From Bacteroidota bacterium (lineage in GTDB: Bacteria > Bacteroidota > Bacteroidia > Bacteroidales > JAGNHN01), in contig JAKLHK010000013.1 of the NCBI GenBank assembly GCA_022710185.1, positions 19,156 to 83,155 on the forward strand: a stretch of 64,000 bases of DNA, given 5' to 3'. Each line of letters opens with the position of its first letter. Position 1 is the stretch's first letter. The notes below the pieces were generated by a model. It made no database searches. It worked only from the letters and a program-made list of their open reading frames with translations, and was not told the origin of the DNA. A program made the translations under genes and the position numbers. Positions 43,905 through 51,664 of the stretch are shown here, piece by piece.

Positions 43905-45664
43905 ACCTTCATGGCAAAGCCGCTCGTCCTGCCGACAGCAATGCGTCGATAGCCCATACAACCCTCCCCGCGGTGTGGATGAAGGCTGCAGTGCTCGGAG
44001 CCAACTGGGCTGCCTCGGAAATCATCCTCGGCAGCTTCCTGCACAACCTTCATGTCCCTTTCAAGGGAAGCCTGCTGACAGCCATAGGCCTGGTGCTGCT
44101 GATCGCGGCGGCCCACCGCTGGAAGGATAGCGGCATCTTCTGGAGGGCAGGACTGGTGTGCGCCCTGATGAAGACCATGTCGCCCAGCGCCGTGATCTTC
44201 GGCCCCATGGTGGCCATCTTCATGGAGGCCCTGCTGTTCGGGGCGGCCGTGCGCCTGCTCGGACGTAACTTCCTGGGCTTCCTCACCGGCTCTACCCTGG
44301 CCATGACCTGGATCCTGGCACAGAAGATATTCAACTATGTTCTGTACTATGGCTTCAGCATCGTAGGGATTTACAGTGATCTGGTAGTTTACGCTGAGCG
44401 CCAGCTGCGGTTGGGCACTCCCCTGTTCTGGCTGCCCCTGTTCCTCCTGCTGTCGGTTTACCTTCTCGCTGGTCTGCTGGCAACGATAGCAGGCATGCGC
44501 ATCGGCCAGAAGTCGGAAGGCTTTTCCATCCCGCCGGAGTGGCAGGAACCCATAAAGCGGGAATGGTCGAAGGAAGCCCCTCAGCGCAGCTTCCCTTACT
44601 CCCTGGGTTGGTTGCTGTTCAGCTTCCTGGCCCTGATCGGCACCCTGGTCCTCATCAATAATAGCCCCCTATGGATATGGGTCCCCCTGACCACCCTGCT
44701 GGTAGCCGTGTGGGTGAGGCGCTACCGTCGCGGATTGCGCCAGATCACCCGTCCACGCTTCTGGATTTTCTTCTTGCTGCTCACCACCCTCTCCGCCCTG
44801 CTCATATCTGGGCTGGACCATAAGGGCGGCACATGGCTCGACGGGCTGCTCATCGGGCTGCAGATGAACTTCAGGGCAGCGGCTGTGGTCACAGGCTTTG
44901 CCGTGCTGGGAACCGAGCTGTACAACCCCCGCATCAGGGAGTACCTGTCACGGACCATGTTCCGCCAGCTTCCCGTGGCGATGGAACTCGCCTTCGATTC
45001 CCTGCCCGGCATCATCGCCAAGCTTCCTGCTGCCTCCTGGTTCCTCCGCCGGCCCTTCGATATCGTACGCATGCTCATCCATGATGCCGATACGCGTATT
45101 CAACAGCTTAGCCAGCCCGCCCAAGGGGTTGTGCTGGTCACAGGGGAAGCAGGACAAGGTAAAACGACCTTTCTCCTTCAGCTTTTCACCATTCTCCGGA
45201 AGGAAGGGATCAAAACGCAAGGACTGGTGCTGAAGCGAATCCTGGACGGCAACCAGGTACAAGGGTATGACCTCCTCCTCCTGGGCTCTGAGCGAAGCCT
45301 GCCATTCCTTCGAGTGGCCACTGAGGGCCAGACCGCCGATATCGGGAGGTTCAGGATAGCGACCGAGGGGCTGGAAACCGGCCTTGAGCACCTGCGTTCA
45401 ACCCCTTGCAGGAATGCGGAGATATTGATCATGGATGAAATCGGCCGGCTCGAAATGCGAGGTGGAGGCTGGGATCCGGTCCTGCAGCAATTCCCGATGA
45501 CCGGAGGCCCTTTGCTCGTGGCCAGCGTTCGCGATACCTTCCTGGAAGAGATCACCTCACACTATTCCTTAAGTCCTTCATATATTGTTAACGCCGGAAA
45601 GGAAGACCCCGGCCCTCTCGCCATGAAACTGGCACAATGGTGCAGGAATGAGGAAGCGGGATAA
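43901..45664 (+). CDS. Multi-helix membrane protein fused to a THEP1-type NTPase
   Basis: 587 residues. The first ~130 residues form a compact set of membrane helices with conserved-looking FLHNLHVPFKG, MKTMSPSAVIFGP and NYVLYYGF, reminiscent of ECF S-components. A second membrane block at about 170-385 ends in amphipathic segments (IGLQMNFRAAAVVTGFAVL, LPVAMELAFDSLPG) recalling EcfT coupling helices. The C-terminal ~180 residues are a THEP1-like (NTPase_1) domain: P-loop GEAGQGKT (G415-T422), Walker B MDEIGRLE (D512, E513), and no ABC signature. The start is the ATG overlapping the DUF1801 stop; frames further upstream lack coding character. A transporter driven by an unusual NTPase is a hypothesis. 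Confidence 0.7.
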   Translation: MNLHGKAARPADSNASIAHTTLPAVWMKAAVLGANWAASEIILGSFLHNLHVPFKGSLLTAIGLVLLIAAAHRWKDSGIFWRAGLVCALMKTMSPSAVIFGPMVAIFMEALLFGAAVRLLGRNFLGFLTGSTLAMTWILAQKIFNYVLYYGFSIVGIYSDLVVYAERQLRLGTPLFWLPLFLLLSVYLLAGLLATIAGMRIGQKSEGFSIPPEWQEPIKREWSKEAPQRSFPYSLGWLLFSFLALIGTLVLINNSPLWIWVPLTTLLVAVWVRRYRRGLRQITRPRFWIFFLLLTTLSALLISGLDHKGGTWLDGLLIGLQMNFRAAAVVTGFAVLGTELYNPRIREYLSRTMFRQLPVAMELAFDSLPGIIAKLPAASWFLRRPFDIVRMLIHDADTRIQQLSQPAQGVVLVTGEAGQGKTTFLLQLFTILRKEGIKTQGLVLKRILDGNQVQGYDLLLLGSERSLPFLRVATEGQTADIGRFRIATEGLETGLEHLRSTPCRNAEILIMDEIGRLEMRGGGWDPVLQQFPMTGGPLLVASVRDTFLEEITSHYSLSPSYIVNAGKEDPGPLAMKLAQWCRNEEAG

Positions 45665-45720
45665 ATTGACACAGTCCTCCTGCCCTGTTGCAACAGAACA
45701 AAACGCGGCACGATTGTAGC

Positions 45721-45728
45721 TATTTTTG
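45721..45728 (+). promoter_or_regulatory. Promoter TATTTTTG of the GT9 gene
   Basis: Exact TAnnTTTG match, four bases before the ATG at 45733, again leaving almost no leader. Confidence 0.5.
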
Positions 45729-45732
45729 TGAC

Positions 45733-46728
45733 ATGGATACCGGGAACACCAAAGTGCTCATCATCCAGACTGCGTCCATAGGGGATGTCATCCTGAGCAC
45801 GGCCTTGGCGGAGAGCCTGAACGCACTGCAGCCTGCGCCAGAGATTCATGTTGTGGTCAAACAGGGGATGCAGGGGCTGTTCGAGGGACATCCGTTCATC
45901 CGCAAGGTATGGGTCTGGGACAAGCGTTCCCGCAAATACCTGCAACTGCTTCGCCTGATCGTCGGTATCCGGAAGGAAGGCTATGACAGGGTGGTCAATG
46001 TGCAGCGTTTTTTCAGTTCCGGGCTCCTCACCCTGCTCTCGGGTGCCCGGCAACGCTCGGGGTTCAGCAAGAACCCCCTCTCCTTCGGGTTCACCCGGCG
46101 CGTGGTACATGAGATCGGAAACGGAATGCATGAAACGGAGCGCAACTACCGCCTCCTGGAAGATTTCAAAGGAGCCCCGTTCCGGCGACCGGCCCTGTAC
46201 CCCGGGCCCGACGAGATGGAAGCCGTCCGTGCCTACCTGAAAGAACCCTTCATCACGGTGGCCCCCGCATCCCTTTGGTACACCAAGCAGTTTCCGCCCG
46301 ATCGCTGGGTGGAGTTCCTGCATAATGTACCCTCAGAGCTTCATATCCTGCTGCTGGGCGGCCCACCCGATACCCCCTTGTGCCGGCAGATCATGAAGGA
46401 GCTCCCTGAACTGAGGATCACCGATCTCAGCGGCAGGCTCGGCCTGCTGGAATCGGCCGCCCTGATGAAACATGCGCGCATGAATTACGTAAACGATTCC
46501 GCGCCGCTTCACCTGGCCTCGGCGGTCAATGCCCCGGTGAGGGCCATCTTTTGCTCCACGGTGCCGGACTTCGGGTTCGGGCCCCTGTCGGACGATGGTA
46601 AAGTTGTGGAAACGGAAGTTGCGCTGGAATGCCGGCCCTGTGGGCTGCACGGACTGGAACGCTGTCCGGAGGGGCATTTCCGGTGCGCAAACACCATAGA
46701 TCTGAATAAACTCTGGACTGAATTATGA
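45733..46728 (+). CDS. Glycosyltransferase family 9 (heptosyltransferase-like)
   Basis: Adds a sugar, classically heptose, to the lipopolysaccharide core from the cytoplasmic side. 331 residues. N-terminal VLIIQTASIGDVILSTALAESL is the family signature, followed by VVNVQRFFSSGLLTLLSGARQRSGF. In the C-terminal half the segments are FITVAPASLWYTKQFPPDRWVEFL, ILLLGGPPDTPL and YVNDSAPLHLASAVNAPVRAIF. ATG 45733 is chosen over an in-frame TTG at 45688 because it starts the conserved strand. It overlaps the next gene by four bases. Confidence 0.92.
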   Translation: MDTGNTKVLIIQTASIGDVILSTALAESLNALQPAPEIHVVVKQGMQGLFEGHPFIRKVWVWDKRSRKYLQLLRLIVGIRKEGYDRVVNVQRFFSSGLLTLLSGARQRSGFSKNPLSFGFTRRVVHEIGNGMHETERNYRLLEDFKGAPFRRPALYPGPDEMEAVRAYLKEPFITVAPASLWYTKQFPPDRWVEFLHNVPSELHILLLGGPPDTPLCRQIMKELPELRITDLSGRLGLLESAALMKHARMNYVNDSAPLHLASAVNAPVRAIFCSTVPDFGFGPLSDDGKVVETEVALECRPCGLHGLERCPEGHFRCANTIDLNKLWTEL

Positions 46729-47297
46729 TCATGATGCAGGAAGAAATAAGGATCGCAGTGGAGGTCCTTAAAAAGGGAGGTGTCATCCTGTATCCTACGG
46801 ATACCATATGGGGGCTGGGTTGCGACGCCACCAGCCGCAAGGCTGTCTCCCGCCTTCATGGAATCAAGAAGCGGGCGGATCGCAAGAGTTATATTATCCT
46901 GCTGGACCAGCAGGAGCGCATCCCCGAGTATGTGCATCAGGTGCCGGTGAAGGCCTGGGAGCTCCTGGAGCAGATCACCACTCCCCTCACCATAGTATAC
47001 CCCGGGGCACGCAACCTGGCCAGGAATGTCATCAACGAAGATGGCAGTGTGGGTATCCGCATTCCACGCGATCCTTTTGTTATCAGCCTGCTTGGAGCCT
47101 TCGGCAAACCCCTGGTATCCACCTCCGCCAACTTCAGCGGGGATACGCCTCCTCTTTCCTACCGCGACATTTCCCCTGACCTGATCGCCTCGGTGGACCA
47201 TGTGGTGGACTACTACCGGGACCGGGTAGAAAGCACCAAGCCCTCCACCATCATCCGCCTTCTCGATAACGGGGATTACGAGGTCATCCGAAAATAG
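46725..47297 (+). CDS. tsaC: Threonylcarbamoyl-AMP synthase (short, TsaC type)
   Basis: Makes threonylcarbamoyl-AMP for the t6A37 modification of ANN-decoding tRNAs. 190 residues of the YrdC/Sua5 core: LKKGGVILYPTDTIWGLGCDA, KKRADRKSYIILL, GIRIPRDPF and STSANFSGDTPPLSYRDI. The Sua5 C-terminal extension is absent. The ATG overlaps the GT9 stop. Confidence 0.94.
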   Translation: MIMMQEEIRIAVEVLKKGGVILYPTDTIWGLGCDATSRKAVSRLHGIKKRADRKSYIILLDQQERIPEYVHQVPVKAWELLEQITTPLTIVYPGARNLARNVINEDGSVGIRIPRDPFVISLLGAFGKPLVSTSANFSGDTPPLSYRDISPDLIASVDHVVDYYRDRVESTKPSTIIRLLDNGDYEVIRK

Positions 47298-47340
47298 TTG
47301 TGGCCTGCGGAGCCAGTGAATTCCGCCTTACATTTACCCT

Positions 47341-48156
47341 ATGATACGCGCAGGGATACTGCAGTTCACCCCCGCCTTCCTGAACCGGGAAGAATCCATT
47401 TCCAGGGTGGAGCGCCTGCTCGATGGAGTGGAACTCCCTGAGCTGTTGGTGCTCCCCGAACTTGCCGACTCCGGATACGCCTTTCCCGATCGCGACTGTG
47501 CCTGGGACATCGCCATGCCGGTGCACTGGAACCCCTTTCTCGACTACCTGCATGGACTGGCCGAGGCCCAGGGAACCCATATCGTGAGTGGAGTGCTGGA
47601 AAAGGCCGGCAACCAGCTTTACAACACCTCCGTGCTGCTCGGGCCCGCCGGCATCATCGGCATCTACCGCAAAGTGCATCTTTTCATGGGCGAAAAGGAC
47701 ATATTCAGTCCGGGACGCGCCAGCCTGAAGACCTGGCCCACGGCCATCGGCCGCATCGGCATGCAGATCTGCTTCGACTGGATGTTCCCTGAACCCTGGC
47801 GCATCCTGGCCATGCAGGATGCCGACCTCATCGCCCATCCTTCCAACCTGGTACTGCCCTTCGCCCAGCAGGTCATCCCGGCCTATGCCCTGGTAAACCG
47901 TGTCTTCATCCTCACAGCCAACCGCACCGGTAGCGAGAACGGAGTCAGTTTCACTGGTCGCTCCCTCATCGCGGGGCCGGATGGCAGGTTGCTCGCCCAG
48001 GCCACAGAGCAGGCGGACGGGATGATCCAGGCCACCCTCGCCCCTGAAGAGGCACGGAATAAGATGATCACCTTCTCCAACCATGCCTTCCGCGACCGCG
48101 TGCCTTCCCTCTACGGCCCGCTGACCGAAGATACGCAAAGGATAGAACCATTCTAA
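47341..48156 (+). CDS. Carbon-nitrogen hydrolase (nitrilase superfamily)
   Basis: 271 residues. The Glu-Lys-Cys triad is visible: E40 in VLPELADSGYAF, K111 in YRKVHLF, C144 in ICFDWMFPE. Likely an amidase acting on a small omega-amide or N-carbamoyl compound; the substrate cannot be fixed from sequence. 43 bases separate it from tsaC, with only a TTACATTTA-like element between, so it may share that transcript. Confidence 0.88.
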   Translation: MIRAGILQFTPAFLNREESISRVERLLDGVELPELLVLPELADSGYAFPDRDCAWDIAMPVHWNPFLDYLHGLAEAQGTHIVSGVLEKAGNQLYNTSVLLGPAGIIGIYRKVHLFMGEKDIFSPGRASLKTWPTAIGRIGMQICFDWMFPEPWRILAMQDADLIAHPSNLVLPFAQQVIPAYALVNRVFILTANRTGSENGVSFTGRSLIAGPDGRLLAQATEQADGMIQATLAPEEARNKMITFSNHAFRDRVPSLYGPLTEDTQRIEPF

Positions 48157-48171
48157 ATTACATAGATTTCA

Positions 48172-48179
48172 TACCTTTG
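48172..48179 (+). promoter_or_regulatory. Promoter TACCTTTG of the E1-flavodoxin unit
   Basis: Exact TAnnTTTG match 78 bases before the ATG at 48258. It overlaps an in-frame TTG at 48177 and so rules it out as a start. Confidence 0.65.
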
Positions 48180-48257
48180 CACCGCCTGATTTGCCCCTGG
48201 CTCACCCCAGGGCCTGGCGATCAAGGACCCCAAGATGTGACACGCGCACAGAACCAT

Positions 48258-50300
48258 ATGGAGATCAAGAAATTTCACAGCATCAAGCACACCGACAAGG
48301 AAACCCTTGCCCAGTGGTACCGCTTGCTGACCCTGGGCCGCCGGCTCGACGACCGTGCGCCCAATTACCTCAAACAGGCCCTGGGCTGGTCCTATCATGC
48401 CCCCTACGCTGGACACGACGGGATACAGCTGGCCATCGGTCAGGTATTTGAGAAGAGCAAAGATCATCTGTTCCCCTATTATCGCGACATGCTCACAGCC
48501 CTCTCGGCTGGCATGACCGCCGAAGAGATCATCCTCAACGGCATCTCCAAGGCTACAGACCCTTCCAGCGGAGGGCGGCATATGTCGAACCATTTTGCCA
48601 AACCCGAATGGAACATCCACAACGTCTCCTCCTGTACCGGAAACCATGCCTCCCAGGCGGCAGGTGTGGGGCGTGCCTTCCGCAGGTACAACCATGAAGG
48701 CGTAGTGATCAGCTCGCAGGGCGAGAGTTCTGTGAGCGAAGGGTATGTGTACGAAGCTATCAACGGCGCCACCACTGAGAAACTCCCCGTAATCTTCGTC
48801 TTCCAGGATAACGGCTTCGGGATCAGCGTGCCCAAGAAGGACCAGACCGCCAACCGCAAGGTGGCCGACAACTTCAGTGGCTTCAAGAACCTGGAGATCA
48901 TCCATTGCAACGGCAAGGATGTGTTCGACTCCATGAATGCCATGCAGACAGCCAAGGAATATGTAAAAACCAGCGGTCTCCCGGTGATCGTACAGGCCAA
49001 CTGCGTGCGCATTCACAGCCACTCCAATAGTGACCGCCACGAGCTGTACCGCGACGATGCCGAGCGCAACTATGTGCTCGAATATGACCCCCTGGGCAAG
49101 TACCGCAGGATGCTGCTCCGCTATGAGCGCTTTACGGAAGCAGAGCTGGAAGCCATTGAGAATGAGGTGAAAGATATAGTGAAAGCCGCGCACAAGGCAG
49201 CCCTCGCGGCCCCTAATCCGGACCCGGCCAGCATCTTCGACTTCGTTCTCCCCGAGGCCTATGCGGCCAGCAAGTATCCTGAGGGAATTCACTCCCATCA
49301 GGGGGAAAGCAAGCGCCTGATCGACGCCCTGAATGAAACGCTCAAGGCCGAGTTCCGTCACAATCCCGACACCTTCATCTGGGGCCAGGACATGGCGCAT
49401 AAGGAGAAGGGTGGTATTTTCAACGTATCCAAGGGATTACAGAAAGAGTTCGGAAAGGATCGCGTGTTCAATGCACCCATTGCGGAAGACTACATCGTGG
49501 CCACAGCCAACGGCATGTCGCGCTTCGACGAAAAGATCCGTATCGTGATCGAAGGGGCTGAGTTTGCGGACTATTTCTGGCCGGCCATGGAGCAGTTTGT
49601 GGATTCTACGCACGATTACTGGAGATCCAATGGCAAGTTCGTGCCCAATATGACCATCCGCCTGGCCTCCGGAGGGTATATCGGTGGTGGGCTCTACCAC
49701 AGCCAGTCCATCGAAGGTAGTCTGGCAACCTTCCCCGGGACCCGCATCGTATATCCTTCTTTCGCCGACGATGCCGCCGGCCTGCTCCGGACCAGCATAA
49801 GATCGAAGGGCATTACGGTCTTCATGGAGCCCAAGGCGCTCTATAATGCCCCTGAGGCCTCCACCCCTATCCCTGACGATTTCGAGGTACCCTTCGGCAA
49901 AGCCCGCATCCGCCGCCAGGGCCGGGACCTCTCCATGATCACCTACGGCAACACCACCCATCTCTGCCTTCGTGCCGCCGAACAGCTGGAGAAGGAGACC
50001 GGTGCCAGCATCGAGGTACTCGATATCCGCTCTATCCTGCCCCTGGACAAGGAGGCCATTCTTGCCAGCGTGCGCAAGACCAGTCGTGCCCTTGTGGTGC
50101 ACGAGGACAAGGTATTCGGGGGCTTCGGCGGGGAACTGGCCGCCATGATCACGGAGGAAGCCTTTGAAGCCCTGGATGCCCCGGTGCGCAGGGTAGGTTC
50201 AACCTTCACTCCGGTGGGATTCAACCGCATCCTCGAAGCCGCCGTGCTCCCCAATGTCGAGCGTATCTACATGGCTGCCAAAGAGCTCCTCGCCTATTAA
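48258..50300 (+). CDS. Alpha-keto acid dehydrogenase E1, fused alpha and beta subunits
   Basis: ThDP-dependent decarboxylating E1, probably for branched-chain 2-oxo acids. 680 residues: an alpha half to about residue 340 (GGRHMSNHF, and the ThDP motif region QGESSVSEGYVYEAINGATTEKLP...DNGFGIS) and a beta half from about 355 (VFNAPIAED.IVATANGMSR, EFADYFWPAMEQF, GGFGGELAAMITEEAF). In most relatives the ThDP motif opens GDG; here it is GES. The leader before ATG 48258 is about 70 bases and contains no extra gene. Flavodoxin follows after 12 bases. E2 and E3 are not in the window. Confidence 0.9.
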   Translation: MEIKKFHSIKHTDKETLAQWYRLLTLGRRLDDRAPNYLKQALGWSYHAPYAGHDGIQLAIGQVFEKSKDHLFPYYRDMLTALSAGMTAEEIILNGISKATDPSSGGRHMSNHFAKPEWNIHNVSSCTGNHASQAAGVGRAFRRYNHEGVVISSQGESSVSEGYVYEAINGATTEKLPVIFVFQDNGFGISVPKKDQTANRKVADNFSGFKNLEIIHCNGKDVFDSMNAMQTAKEYVKTSGLPVIVQANCVRIHSHSNSDRHELYRDDAERNYVLEYDPLGKYRRMLLRYERFTEAELEAIENEVKDIVKAAHKAALAAPNPDPASIFDFVLPEAYAASKYPEGIHSHQGESKRLIDALNETLKAEFRHNPDTFIWGQDMAHKEKGGIFNVSKGLQKEFGKDRVFNAPIAEDYIVATANGMSRFDEKIRIVIEGAEFADYFWPAMEQFVDSTHDYWRSNGKFVPNMTIRLASGGYIGGGLYHSQSIEGSLATFPGTRIVYPSFADDAAGLLRTSIRSKGITVFMEPKALYNAPEASTPIPDDFEVPFGKARIRRQGRDLSMITYGNTTHLCLRAAEQLEKETGASIEVLDIRSILPLDKEAILASVRKTSRALVVHEDKVFGGFGGELAAMITEEAFEALDAPVRRVGSTFTPVGFNRILEAAVLPNVERIYMAAKELLAY

Positions 50301-50312
50301 GAATAAAGCATC

Positions 50313-50819
50313 ATGAAGAAGACCGCCATCGTTTTCAGTTTCCACACCAATAAAACGCGTAAGATCGCGGAAAAGATACGTGAGGAGTTCGGTAAGGCCA
50401 GCATAGATATGGTGAATGCCGAGGAAATCACCCCTAAACAGTTCCTGAGCTACGATAATCTCATACTCGGGGCTTCCACCTGGTTCGACGGGGAACTGCC
50501 CAACTTCTGGGATGAATTTGTTCCCGCCATGGAAGACCTGGACATGAAGGGCAAGACCGTGGCCATCTTCGGAAACGGGGATCAGAAAGAATACCCTGAC
50601 AATTTCGTGGATGCCATCGGTATCCTGGCCGACCTCCTGGAATCACGCGGGGCCAGCATAGTAGGAATGACGCCTCTGACAGGGTATACCTTCACACGTT
50701 CCCGGGCCCAACGGGGCGATCGTTTCGCCGGCCTCCCCCTCGACTGGGAAAACCAGCCCCGGCAGAACAGCCCCCGGGTGAAGGCCTGGGTGGAACAACT
50801 CAAAAAGGAGTTACCTTAA
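50313..50819 (+). CDS. fldA: Flavodoxin
   Basis: A small FMN electron carrier of 168 residues. The phosphate-binding loop is FSFHTNKTRKIAEKI rather than the usual T.TGNT; the FMN-flanking loops LILGASTWFDGELP and AIFGNGDQKEYPDNF are typical, as is the late TGYTFTRSRAQRGDRFAGLPLD. It is 12 bases after the E1 gene, hinting at a shared transcript, although no direct functional link is established. Confidence 0.9.
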   Translation: MKKTAIVFSFHTNKTRKIAEKIREEFGKASIDMVNAEEITPKQFLSYDNLILGASTWFDGELPNFWDEFVPAMEDLDMKGKTVAIFGNGDQKEYPDNFVDAIGILADLLESRGASIVGMTPLTGYTFTRSRAQRGDRFAGLPLDWENQPRQNSPRVKAWVEQLKKELP

Positions 50820-50830
50820 GGATAAATCGA

Positions 50831-51661
50831 TTAATCGATAACCGCCTTCATGCGGGTCAGCGAGGAGGCGTGAAAGAACCCCATCGCCCCAGGCTGTACA
50901 TTGCTGCTGATATTGGCCGGAGGGCCGCTGAACAGCGGAGTGTTGAATCCGGTTTGATCCTGGAGTTCCCAGATGAAGTTGGCATACTCCTCAGTGATGG
51001 CAGCCATCTCCAGCGTTACGGTATCCCCCGGTGACACTGAGGCTCGGTCAAGCCATTGAACCATAATACCATAGGTGTAATTTCCATTGAAAAACTCATC
51101 GGAGGCCACCACGTATTCGTCGATAGTATCGCTCATCAGGATATCATTGACATAGACCCTGAAAAGATAGAAATCGCGGCTCGGAGGGTCCAGGGCATAG
51201 AGCTGGACCTGCCAGATCTCCCAATCTTCGCGATACTCCAGCCCGATGGAATCCATTGCAGAGACGCGGGGCATGGTAGAACGGGCGGTGAACTCCTGCT
51301 CCTGGCCGTCGATGACCACTCCTCCGATATCCAGCACATAAGTCCGGCCAGGAACCCCTATAACCTCAGGTCCTGTCTCATAAATCCCGGGCGCGACCTC
51401 AACAAGGAGGTAGGTATTTTCGCCGTCGGAAATGCTTACCCTGGCCCCCTCCACCCAACGGGGCGGGGCATTCTCGAAATAATTCCCGGACAGGCTGAGC
51501 ACAACCCGCTGCGGTCCGGGCTGATCGGTAATACCACCTTCCACTACAAGGCGGGTGTAGGTGTCATCCAGCTCAATATCAATGCGTTCTGTGCATGACA
51601 TAAAGACCACAGAGAAGGAGGGAAACACCAGGAGCATTATTTTGAATAGCGCGCGCTTCAT
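50831..51661 (-). CDS. DUF4249 lipoprotein
   Basis: 276 residues. The lipobox is F-M-S-C23. The DUF4249 fold follows, with LVVEGGITDQPGPQRVVLSLSGNYFE near the start and YLLVEVAPGIYETGPEVIGVPGRTYVLDI. DUF4249 genes regularly accompany TonB-dependent receptors in Bacteroidota and are thought to be surface or periplasmic partners, though the ligand is unknown. It lies three bases after the receptor stop. Its stop codon lies inside the 14-base palindrome ATCGATTAATCGAT (50826-50839). Confidence 0.88.
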   Translation of the reverse strand: MKRALFKIMLLVFPSFSVVFMSCTERIDIELDDTYTRLVVEGGITDQPGPQRVVLSLSGNYFENAPPRWVEGARVSISDGENTYLLVEVAPGIYETGPEVIGVPGRTYVLDIGGVVIDGQEQEFTARSTMPRVSAMDSIGLEYREDWEIWQVQLYALDPPSRDFYLFRVYVNDILMSDTIDEYVVASDEFFNGNYTYGIMVQWLDRASVSPGDTVTLEMAAITEEYANFIWELQDQTGFNTPLFSGPPANISSNVQPGAMGFFHASSLTRMKAVID

Positions 51662-51664
51662 GGC

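Noticed and set aside
48153..49400. Minus-strand open frame of 415 codons
   Set aside because: Lies wholly antisense to the E1 gene, which has clear ThDP-enzyme motifs.
50826..50839. ATCGATTAATCGAT palindrome as an operator or attachment site
   Set aside because: It sits at the meeting stops of two convergent genes and includes a stop codon; no second copy was seen.
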